DNA of 64,000 nt from Closterium sp. Naga37s-1 (taxonomy: Eukaryota > Streptophyta > Zygnematophyceae > Desmidiales > Closteriaceae). Below the pieces are notes generated by a model that was not told the origin of the DNA, searched no databases, and saw only the letters and a list, made by a program, of their open reading frames with translations. Made by a program: the position numbers and the translations under genes. The DNA lies in contig CANJKZ010000068.1 of assembly GCA_947471745.1 (NCBI GenBank), positions 3,081,001 to 3,145,000 of the forward strand. The letters run 5' to 3'. Shown one piece after another: positions 54,038 through 63,154 of this stretch. Position 1 is the first letter of the stretch, and each line of letters begins with the position of its first letter.

Positions 54038-54778
54038 TGCCAGCTCGACAAATTTGGTTCTTCCAGCGTTGCTGTTGAGTTGTAAGACGTTCACATGGTA
54101 CACAGTTATTCAAACAAAATTCCACCCATTTACAGCACTCTTTCAGTCTGTGTCTCTTTCTGGGAAACAGTCCAAAAAAACACAAATAGTCGCTAATAAA
54201 TACAATTTCGGACCCTTCGCACCAAACAGCCGAATCAGTGTGGGGTTCATGACTGTTTTGTATCTGTATCCTCAAATATACATATCTTCCATAATAAAAC
54301 ATGGGAATTCCTCTTGATATATATGTCTTATCTCTAGGCGTTATAAACATATATTGTTCTATAATATGCTAAAAAAATATACATGTGCATGCGTACATAA
54401 ATCTCGTATAATTAGTGTGACTATTATACCTTTCTCGTTTCTGCTAATTATTCAACAAAAGTATTCTAGAAAATGTCTGTAAGAATAGGCCTGATCGGAA
54501 AATTGCGCCATTCTTAGATATACTGGTTATAAAAATTGTGCGAAGAAAACTGTGTGCAAAGGCATGTGCGACACGTGGTGTCGTTTCAGCTTCCGATGTG
54601 AGTTTGAACAATGTTTCCCTTAATCATTCATTTGTGCTCTATATTGCCGACATGGTGAACATCTTTGTTGTCATTCGTAGCGTATGGTAGGAAGATATTC
54701 CTGTTCCAAACAATTGAGGAGAGAGAACTGTGCAGAAATATACCTATACAACACGTGGTGCCGAAATCACATGCGTTT
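54038..54778. other. AT-rich stretch without a recognised gene
   Basis: Nothing supportable was found on either strand; only short open frames without homology. Confidence 0.5.
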
Positions 54779-55135
54779 GCTGGCCTGAATCTGTGCAAGG
54801 ATAGGCCAGTGCGCTACATGTCACCGTTTCAACATTTGGACGTTATTTTTAACACTATTTCTTCAGAAAGTCGGGTAGTACGACCTATTTTCTTCCCATA
54901 GAAACTGGTTAGAGTTTGTTCGCCCAAATACGCAGCACGTGACGCTAGTTTGTGCGTTCGCGGGCCTGAATCTGACAATGATAGGCGAGTGCGCAACATG
55001 TGACCGTTTCAACATTTGGACATTATTTTTAGCACTATTTCTTCACAAATTCAGGTAGTACATCCTATTTTCTTCCCATAGAAACTGGTTTGAGTTCGTT
55101 CGCCCACATACGCAGCACATGAGGGTGCTGCTGCA
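54779..55135. repeat. 181-bp tandem duplication
   Basis: GGCCTGAATCTG…GATAGGC.AGTGCGC and the following CATAGAAACTGGTT…CGTTCGCCC block occur twice (from 54783 and from 54964), about 85-90% identical by eye. Confidence 0.75.
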
Positions 55136-55139
55136 CCTG

Positions 55140-56920
55140 CCACTGAACCTGCTGCTGCGGCTGTCCCTGCCGAGGCTGCTGCTGTTGGGATTGCTATTGC
55201 TGCTATGCCGTAGACCAAGCATCCGCTCCAGCACCCCCTCCCGTCGAGCCTGCAGGCACATGACCACCTTCAGTGCCGCCTTCACCAGACGCACTAGTGC
55301 CACCAGTATCTCCGCCACCCCCTCCACCACCCTTCCGCCCTTTCTTACCTCCCTTGCCCCTAGGCCGCCCACCCGTGGTAAACATGGGTGCAGTCTCATC
55401 AAAATCACGAAGCACAGTAGAGGCAAGAAAAGCAGTGCAGGTGGGGAGCTGTGGGACAATAGACCCCTGAAAGGGGGGATTTACGGTGCCAGAAGCGGAG
55501 GCAACAAAGTGGAGGTTGCTCTCAACATCCTTGAGTGCTGCCTCAAGGACGTCGATAGTGAGCGCAATAGGGTGCTTTCAAAGAAGCGCGTCGCTTATAG
55601 GTGCTAGGCAGTCAGGAGGGCTAGTGAGTATGAAGTTAATAGTGATTGGTATTGTTATAGTCACAATAGGCTTGAATGTGCCTAAAATGAAAGATAGAGA
55701 GCACAGACGGATTTCTGCACAGCGGCTTCAAACGTTGATAGCGTTCTGCTCACAGCTGTAAATGACTTGATTCAAATTGGATCTGGAGCGTCTTCACGTC
55801 GTCTACAATTAGCAATTTAGATTGCACGATTTGATAAAGAATTGACGACACAGCGTCGGTTTGAACGAACGGTACTATGGCAGCCACTATAGTCTTAGAA
55901 CACAAGATAGGAAGAGTTACGAGTTGGGAATGACTCCCAGCTCCTACAAACCCCAAGAGCCGAGGTACAGTGATGTGGAACAGTGCCACACTGTCCCCAA
56001 CCACGAAGGGTCTCGAAACTACCCTTCACTAGGGCCTACACCAAGTGAAATGTTACACTACACAAAGTAATGTAACTATCTTCAATATCTTGAGGTGTAC
56101 CCTTTTGGCAAGCTTCGAAATCACTTGAGGCTTGACACCAAGGCTCGGGCTCTTCATCACAAACTCATCCTTGAGTTCTTGATGGGTCTGCTGCACACAC
56201 CTGCGACACGCCGAACGTTCGAGACAGGACAAAATAGAAACCGCGCACGACAAAATAGAAACCGCGCGCGAGACACAAACGACCGCGTAACACGCGTCTA
56301 GCGATAACTCGCTATTGACTCGACACACACACTCGACATCATGACTCAACATTCACACACAATTATAAGCATGAAATATATATTATCCCATGCCCTCATA
56401 CCATTCCATACACACACACATTCACGCACACGGACAACAAGCCGAGTGCAAACCGTAGGGTTGCACCAACAGGTATAAGCAGGGGGAGTAGTGCAAGCTC
56501 AACCTCAGTACAAGCAGCACGGTAGCTGGTGTGAAGCGAGCGCAGATGAGTGACAAGGTCAGCAGTATGGTCAAACAATCCTAGGTCGGGAAACAAGTCG
56601 ATGGCAGATTGAAAATGGGTGAAGTGGGCCTCCTCAGTCTCGGGGAAAAGGCTGCCGAGAGCAATGCAAGCTGCAGCGCCATGAGACTGCCACGCTGAAA
56701 GAGCTACACGGGCCTTATCAAAATGCACCTGGTCTGCGTCAGTAGGCTCAGGAGGCAGGGCAGCAAGGGGCGGAGGCAAAGGCAGGTCACCACAGGCATG
56801 CGCCCAGAGCGTATCATAATCTTGGCTCTGACTCAGGAGGTACCGCTCGGCGCGGAGTAGGGTGAGAAATTCCAGGGCTCTACTCTTCGTTTCGAAATGG
56901 AGCACTCGAGCGGACGCCAT
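55140..56920 (-). pseudogene. Copia-6 gag, split by a solo LTR
   Basis: Starts at ATG 56920 (MASARVLHFETKSRALEFL), has a UBN2-like domain to LLPLLIP at 56477, is interrupted by the LTR, then continues from 55652 as ITINFILTS..DCLAPISDALL and IDVLEAALKDVESNLHF, similar to the Copia-2 gag (YIVTRLPDSLRVV, VDLLEKALLAAEKS). A Lys/Gly-rich tract follows (GKGGKKGRKGGGGGGGDTGG) to a TAG at 55203, then Gln-rich sequence. One in-frame TGA is seen near 55587. There is no pol beyond it; the sequence ends at the 181-bp duplication. The leader region upstream (56921-57140) has no gene. Confidence 0.8.
55653..56471 (-). mobile_element. Copia-4 solo LTR (819 bp)
   Basis: TSD GGTAT is exact at 55648-55652 and 56472-56476. 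On the minus strand it begins TGTTGGTGCAACCCTACGG and ends GTGACTATAACA. It is nearly identical to the LTR at 62321-63140 (one 69-residue shadow frame is the same in both), so it is recent. Confidence 0.93.
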
Positions 56921-57341
56921 GGTTAGCGCGCTACCGCACTAGGAACGAATGGCAATAAATGGCCGAAGCAAGAAGTGAACGAATTTGGACAGCTCCTGAA
57001 GTAACGGGTCTAGGAAAGAGTGAGTAGTGAACTAAGCCAGAGTTGCTAGGCTAGGAGTACTCGAAGCGAACAATGAATCAAGACCCAGGGCCGAGTCTAG
57101 AAGTTGGCGAAGTGACGAACAGAGCCAGAAGGAATAGCCTAGGAACACTAGGAACAATGAGAGGTGAAACCTAATTTGTGCGGCTGCCAGCCGCTGCAAG
57201 GAACGCCTATAGCAGGAGACGAGGTACAGGTGGAAGGGTGGGTAAGGGTACAGGTGGGTGAAACGGCAGCTGCGGGTGTGGTAGGTGCTGCACGTGCAGC
57301 TGTTGCTGTATGTGCGGCTGCTGCTGTGTGTGCGGCTGGGT

Positions 57342-57430
57342 GCTGTACCAACTGATGAATCGGTTAATGTACCAACTGTTGATTCCGATATTGTACCAAC
57401 TGGTAAATTCGTTAATCTACCAACTAAATT
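57342..57430 (+). repeat. Degenerate 24-bp repeat, small array
   Basis: About three and a half units of GTACCAACTG.TGAATC.GTTAAT. Same unit as the larger array at 59769-59966. It lies in otherwise featureless sequence between the Copia-6 leader and the non-coding LTR element. Confidence 0.75.
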
Positions 57431-57564
57431 ATCTTGTTTCTTTAAAAAAAATGCTGGAAAATCAGCCTCGGTTAAAAAAAGGTATGTAATTTAAGCCTTT
57501 TCTTAACCTAAATCAGCATTTTCTCGCTGAATCCTGAGGCCCTGTCTAGGAGGCAATACAGTTT

Positions 57565-59084
57565 TGTCAAGATAGTGGCATAAGTAGGAGCAAGGGTTTT
57601 GGTAGGGCCTAGGCTTAGAAGCCTAGGCCAAGGGGGTATCGAGAGAGTTTTGCCAGGGAGGAGGTTTGACTTAAGGTTCAAAGGCCCAAGTTATACAAGA
57701 AACAAGGCAAGAAGTTGTGCACCACAAACAAGATTAGCTATCTATACTACACCTAAAAACTATTAAATGAATATGTAGAACATATTTTGACACGCCCACA
57801 TGATTGTTTGCAGGTACAAGTGACACGCCCCCATAATTGTTTGCGGGTACAAGTGTAGTAACGCCCCCTTACGGGGTACACCATGTAGAGTGCAGCCGAA
57901 GTAGCAGAGGGCAAGTGAGGAAGAGGCGGCTGATGCTGCAGCTGGACTCAGACCACCCCCTCAACCTCCCCCCCACAGCAGCAGCAGCAGCGGCAGTGAG
58001 GAGAGAGAGGAGGAGGCGTGGCGGGAGTTGCTGCAATTGAGTCGCCCACCACCCACACCCCCTGAACCTCCCCACCACAGCACACTCCCCCCCACAGCAG
58101 CAGGTGCGGCCGTGAGAGAGAGGAGGCAGGATGGCACTGTACATGCAACCTCCCCCTCACACCCTTCCCCCCCCCCCCCATGCTGCACACGCAACAGGAA
58201 GAGGGAGAAGGGGGGGCGGGGTAGGGGCTGCACATGCGGCTGCAGATGCGCGTGCAGAGGGGAGCAATCGCACACTGCAGCAGGGCGTGCGGGGGTAGCA
58301 GGTGACGCGGGCTGCAGGGTACGCAGGGCGCGCGGGCAGCAGGGCACTCGGGGCGCGGGGCAGCAGGACGCGTGGGCAGCAGGGCGCAAGTGGCGCGCAG
58401 GGCAGCATGGCGCGGGGGGCGCGCAGGGCAGCAGTGCGCGCAGGGCGCACGTGGCGCGCAGAGCAGGAACCGACGCGCGCAGGGCAGAATTCGACGCGCA
58501 CTCGGGGCGCGCGACGGGCAGAAACCGATGCGCGCGATGGGCAGAAACTGACACGCGCGACGGGCAGAAACCGACGCGCGCGACGGGCAGAGTGACGGAG
58601 TGCTAACAGTGGGCCCATTATCGGTCCGAGGAGGAACCGCTCTGATAGCATGTCAAGATACCGTCATCGTCCGGATATAAGACATATATGTCTTATCTCG
58701 TACACTACTCAAAATACTTGGGTTATCTTGTATTTGGGACGATTTAGGGTGTCTTATAAGTCTTATAAATGGACAAAGAACCGTTTAGAAGATACCCCCT
58801 TGCTGTACAATTGCCCCTAACCCCTACACTGGCTTAACTCGTACACACAAATAGGTGTCTTATAATGAGGCTACCGGTACTCTGTTTATGAGAGACACCC
58901 GGATAATAGACAACCCCTGTCTACTATTCAACACTGTCTTCTATCCAGGCGATCACGGTAGTAGCATAAGTAGGAGGAAGGGTTTTAGTATGGCCTAGGC
59001 TTAGAAGCCTAGGCCAAGGGGGTATCAAGTGACCTTTGCCAAGGAGGAGGTTTGAAATATGAATATTTAGAACATATTTTGACC
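57565..59084 (-). mobile_element. Complete non-coding LTR retrotransposon with unequal LTRs
   Basis: TSD AGTTT at 57560-57564 and 59085-59089. LTRs are 58651-59084 (434 bp, 5' on the minus strand) and 57565-57792 (228 bp). Both have plus-strand ends TGTCAAGATA…TTTTGAC(A/C) and share the block GGCCTAGGCTTAGAAGCC (57609-57626 in the left LTR). The left LTR lacks ~310 bp after TGTCAAGATA but has ~100 bp absent from the right. The interior is 858 bp: primer site TGCTATCAGAGCGGTTCC (58633-58650), a GC-rich leader with GCGCGCAGGGCGCACG-type repeats (58290-58590), and a 33-bp tandem duplication (57790-57855) next to the 3' LTR. It has no gag or pol and must be mobilised in trans. The leader start resembles that of Copia-2 (GAGCGG..TTCCT…GGGCCCAC). 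Confidence 0.85.
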
Positions 59085-59139
59085 AGTTTTTTAGCAGTAG
59101 CGAGCAGGCCCTCAGATTCACTTTAAGGGACGTTGATGC

Positions 59140-59590
59140 ATCAGGGTCCCTGTGAACAAAACCCTGATTTTCAGTGTTCCTAAAAAAAAAACCCTGAATT
59201 TTCAGGGTTCCTAAAAAACAAAGCCTGAATTTTCAAGCAAATGAAAACCTTGTATACAAGGGTAGGCTTTACAAAACATGACAGCGGAGGGATTCGAACC
59301 GGGCCCTTACCCATCTGTAGAAAATCACAAACCACTGAGACAGTTGATCCACTAAACCTTCAATCTTACGTTCTCGTATGGGAAAAATCAAAAAATGTTG
59401 GTTGACAGGAAGGATTCGGAATGTGCATTCAGTGTACACTTCGATAAAAGACTGAAAAATCAGTGTCAACTATGAAATAAAGGCTGAAAAATCAGTGTCA
59501 CAAAATTCTCAACACTGAAAAATCAGTGTAGGTACAAAAAAATCCCTGAAAATCAGGAATTTCAGGAAAAAATTCCTGATATCGTAGGGC
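59140..59590. repeat. Cluster of short palindromes (CTGA-A/T-TCAG)
   Basis: Repeated CTGATTTTCAG, CTGAATTTTCAG and CTGAAAAATCAG motifs at about 59160-59240 and 59450-59580 on both sides of a tRNA-like segment. Each can form a small hairpin, often with CCCTG..CAGGG arms. Confidence 0.65.
59281..59365 (-). ncRNA. tRNA-like segment (SINE or tRNA pseudogene)
   Basis: The minus strand has a perfect B box GGTTCGAATCC (plus 59290-59300) and an A-box-like GTCTCAGTGG (plus 59332-59341), about 30 bases apart, as in tRNA genes. A matching 7-bp acceptor stem is not evident, so it is more likely a tRNA-derived SINE head or a decayed tRNA than a working tRNA gene. Confidence 0.5.
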
Positions 59591-59768
59591 CTGGTAGCGA
59601 GAGTTTCTATGTTGTCAATTTTGTTTTTTTCACCACTCACGACCAACCCTTGTCTTTCTCCTTGGTGGGTGCTCTCGATTGTACCAAATTGCAAATGCAG
59701 TTTTTTCAAGTTTGCACTACCCTCAGCATCAACTTGACCCGCGCGCCTTGTAACTTGGGATTTGACGT

Positions 59769-59966
59769 ACCAATTGGCGAATCCATTGATGTACCAACTG
59801 GTGAATATGTTAATGTACCAACTGGTGAATATGTTAATGCACCAACTGATGAATATGTTAATGTACCAACTGCTGAATATGTCAATGTACCAACTGGTGA
59901 ATATGTTAATGTACGAACTGGTGAATTCGTTAATGTACCACCTGGTGAATCCATTTATGTGCCATA
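59769..59966 (+). repeat. 24-bp minisatellite, eight units, frame-preserving
   Basis: Units GTACCAACTGGTGAATATGT plus TAAT, with substitutions. In the plus frame each unit reads VPTGEYVN, and the array ends with TAG at 59965-59967. A frame with ATG at 59650 (105 codons) contains it. No promoter, splice signal or homology supports a gene, though the unit length keeps the frame. Confidence 0.85.
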
Positions 59967-60179
59967 GTTGGGATGTGCTGCAGGCACAATAAAAAATCCC
60001 CCAGCCAGAGACACATCCCCCAGCCCAAGTCGTAAGAAAACAACGCCTCTCCCCATCTACACCACAAACTCCCTACTGTCCACCACACCCAGCATAGCCA
60101 GCTGTGCGCCTAACGCATCGCCAGTGTCTTGCACTTCCCCTCTCTCCGCGGAGGGCCGCGGAGGGAGTGGGGCGGAGGG

Positions 60180-62279
60180 AGGGGGAGGGAGAGGTGCAGG
60201 GACTGCAAGTTCATGGAGAACTTCATGTACAAGGATTGGAAGGCGGAGAATGAGGCGAAGATAGGCGTGCGGTTTGGGGAGGTGAAGAGTTCCGGTTTGG
60301 AGCATGTGGAGCTGCCTTTGGAACTGAGCAGCGGCAGCACAACCACAAGGCAATCCTCCCTTGTGAATGGGGGAGAGGAGGCCAATGATGCAGAGGAAGA
60401 AGAGGAGGAGGTGCAGCAAGTGAGCGAGCGTGCACCGTCACTCCCTTCCCGTACTACGAGTGCTCCACGGATTCGAGCCACACCGCAGCAACGCCAAGGC
60501 CTTCAAGTCCCTGCAGCTGAGGAGGAAGGAAGGGGGAAGAGGAGAGTTCAACCCCCTAATAGGCTGACCTATGATGCGCCGGGAAAGCAGGGCAAGACAG
60601 CCCTGGCCGGAGCGGCAATGATGGTCGGAGACGACGAGGAGAGTGACTACGAGGAGTGTGCCTTCGCGTTCTTCTCTCCGGTGGAGATGCCGGGAGAACC
60701 AGCAACTCTCAAGGAGGCTTTGGAGAGTAGTGATGCTGAGGAGTGGAAGAAGGCCATGGAGAGTGAGCTGAAGAGCATCGAGGAGAATGACACGTTTGAA
60801 TTGGTGGAGCTACCGGAGGGGCGTACGGCGATAACGTCCAAGTGGCTCTTCAAAATCAAGTCGGATGCCGACGGCAAGATCGAGCGCTACAAGTCTAGGC
60901 TTGTAGCCAAGGGGTACCAGCAGAAGGAGAAGGTGGACTTCAAGGAGCTGTTTGCCCCTGTGGTGAAGCCGACGACGCTGCGAACCCTATTCGCGGGAGC
61001 CGCCATCAAAGGATGGGTAGTAAAGCAAATGGACATCGTAACGGCATTCCTTAACGGCATCCTTGAGGAGGAGATTTTTATGGCGCAGCCAGAGGGGTTT
61101 GATGATGGTAGTGGCAGAGTGTGGAAGCTGAAGAAGGCCCTCTATGGGCTGAAGCAGGCCCCTAGGCAATGGTACATGAAGCTGCGCGAAGTGTTGGAGG
61201 GGATCGGCTTCACTCCCTCAACGGCCGATCACTCCTTGTTCATGCTTGGCGAGGGGGAGCAGAGGAGTTTCATGGTGGTTTATGTGGATGACATCCTCAT
61301 TTTCTCACCCTCTTCTGACCTTGTGAAGGAGGTGATGCTGAAGCTTCAAGACAAGTTCAAGTGCAAGGCCCTTGGTGACGTGAGCTTCTACCTTGGGCTC
61401 CACATCGAACGAGATGTGGAGAAGCGGTGCATGCGGGTGCATCAACGAAAGTACCTGGAGGCATTGGCTGCCAACTTTGGGCAGAGTGAAGGCCATGTGG
61501 CTACACCCTTTCCCTCTGGGTTCAAGTGTGTGAAGGGACCAGAGGAGGAGAGCGTTGGTGAAGAGGAGAGGCGCCGATTTCACTCGTTGGTGGGCAGCCT
61601 CATGTATGCGGCAGTAAACACCCGACCGGACGTCGCGTTTGCTACCGGGCAGCTGGCTAGGGTTGTGCAATGCCCTAATGAGGAGCAGGTAGCAGCTGGA
61701 ATGAGGGTGGCCAAGTATCTTGGCCAAACACCGACCGTTGGGCTGCAATACTCGGCGGCGGCACAAAGGCGCCAAAAGGGCGCGGATGGTGTTGAACCCG
61801 GGCGTTTGTTCCTCACCGCCTACTCGGATGCTTCATATGCATCAGAACCAGAGGACATGACAAGTGTGGGAGGCTTCATATGCTGTGTTGGTGGAGGCCC
61901 AACTGCTTGGGAGAGCAAGAAGCAGGTTGACCAAGCTTTGAGCTCGGTGGAGTCCGAGTACATGGCACTCTTCCGTGCCGTACGGGAGATTGTGTGGCAG
62001 CGGCGTTTGTTGGCTGAATTGGGGGAGGAGCAGCAAGGACCTACCCCAATTTACTGTGACAGCCAGGGTGCCATTGCTCTTGCTAAGAACCCTGTGTTGC
62101 ATGGACTCACGAAGCACATGAGGGTGAAGTGGCATTGGACGAGGAGCATGGTAACTGCGGGTGAAGTTGAGTTGCGCTACGTGAAGACCACGGGGCAGCC
62201 GGCTGACATGATGACCAAGAGGCTGGTGGAGCAGCAGCATTGGAAGTGTTGCAAGCTGGCTGGGATGGCTCTGAACTGA
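60180..62279 (+). CDS. Copia-4 pol 3' part: integrase C-terminus, RT and RNase H, open frame
   Basis: Homology starts near 60200 (KFMENFMYKDWKAENEAK, the end of the integrase C-terminal region). The first ~28 codons back to the ATG at 60129 are G/R-rich filler from the joint. RT: KSRLVAKGYQQKEKVDFKEL, MDIVTAFLNGILEEEIFMAQ, YVDDILIFS, FYLGLHIERD. RNase H: AYSDASYASE, SSVESEYMALFR, CDSQGAIALAKN, GQPADMMTKRL. The stop is TGA at 62277-62279. All copia RT and RNase H motifs are intact and no internal stop is present, but protease and most of integrase are missing, so it is not autonomous on its own. The purine tract and LTR follow normally. Confidence 0.9.
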   Translation, partial: RGRERCRDCKFMENFMYKDWKAENEAKIGVRFGEVKSSGLEHVELPLELSSGSTTTRQSSLVNGGEEANDAEEEEEEVQQVSERAPSLPSRTTSAPRIRATPQQRQGLQVPAAEEEGRGKRRVQPPNRLTYDAPGKQGKTALAGAAMMVGDDEESDYEECAFAFFSPVEMPGEPATLKEALESSDAEEWKKAMESELKSIEENDTFELVELPEGRTAITSKWLFKIKSDADGKIERYKSRLVAKGYQQKEKVDFKELFAPVVKPTTLRTLFAGAAIKGWVVKQMDIVTAFLNGILEEEIFMAQPEGFDDGSGRVWKLKKALYGLKQAPRQWYMKLREVLEGIGFTPSTADHSLFMLGEGEQRSFMVVYVDDILIFSPSSDLVKEVMLKLQDKFKCKALGDVSFYLGLHIERDVEKRCMRVHQRKYLEALAANFGQSEGHVATPFPSGFKCVKGPEEESVGEEERRRFHSLVGSLMYAAVNTRPDVAFATGQLARVVQCPNEEQVAAGMRVAKYLGQTPTVGLQYSAAAQRRQKGADGVEPGRLFLTAYSDASYASEPEDMTSVGGFICCVGGGPTAWESKKQVDQALSSVESEYMALFRAVREIVWQRRLLAELGEEQQGPTPIYCDSQGAIALAKNPVLHGLTKHMRVKWHWTRSMVTAGEVELRYVKTTGQPADMMTKRLVEQQHWKCCKLAGMALN

Positions 62280-62307
62280 GAGAGCAACAAATCCTAAGGC
62301 CAACAAT

Positions 62308-62320
62308 CCGAGGGGGAGTT
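62308..62320 (+). promoter_or_regulatory. Copia-4 polypurine tract
   Basis: CCGAGGGGGAGTT immediately before the LTR start TGTTGGTGCAACCC. Confidence 0.8.
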
Positions 62321-63140
62321 TGTTGGTGCAACCCTACGGTTTGCACTCGGCTTGTTGTCCGTGTGCGTGAATGTGTGTGTGTATGGAATGGTATGAGGGC
62401 ATGGGATAATATATATTTCATGCTTATAATTGTGTGTGAATGTTGAGTCATGATGTCGAGTGTGTGTGTCGAGTCAATAGCGAGTTATCGCTAGACGCGT
62501 GTTATGCGGTCGTTTGTGTCTCGCGCGCGGTTTCTATTTTGTCGTGCGCGGTTTCTATTTTGTCCTGTGTCGAACGTTCGGCGTGTCGCAGGTGTGTGCA
62601 GCAGACCCATCAAGAACTCAAGGATGAGTTTGTGATGAAGAGCCCGAGCCTTGGTGTCAAGCCTCAAGTGATTTCGAAGCTCGCCAAAAAGGGTACACCT
62701 CAAGATATTGAAGATATTTACATTACTTTGTGTAGTGTAACATTTCACTTGGTGTAGGCCCTAGTGAAGGGTAGTTTCGAGACCCTTCATGGTTGGGGAC
62801 AGTGTGGCACTGTTCCACATCACTGTACCTCGGCTCTTGGGGTTTGTAGGAGCTGGGAGTCATTCCCAACTCGTAACTCTTCCTATCTTGTGTTCTAAGA
62901 CTATAGTGGCTGCCATAGTACCGTTCGTTCAAACCGACGCTGTGTCGTCAATTCTTTATCAAATCGTGCAATCTAAATTGCTAATTGTAGACGACGTGAA
63001 GACGCTCCAGATCCAATTTGAATCAAGTCATTTGCAGCTGTGAGCAGAACGCTATCAACGTTTGAAGCCGCTGTGGAGAAATCCGTTTGTGCTCTCTATC
63101 TTTCGTTTTAGGCACATTCAAGCCTATTGTGACTATAACA
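62321..63140 (+). repeat. Copia-4 LTR (820 bp)
   Basis: Begins TGTTGGTGCAACCC and ends GTGACTATAACA, with boundaries fixed by comparison with the TSD-flanked solo LTR at 55653-56471. It serves as 3' LTR for the pol upstream and lies just before a gag of the same family. Confidence 0.9.
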
Positions 63141-63154
63141 CATAAGGCCTCAAT

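Noticed and set aside
55861..56352. Frames of 69 and 99 codons repeated at 62440-62932
   Set aside because: Both lie within the two Copia-4 LTR copies; identity reflects recent LTRs, not conserved proteins.
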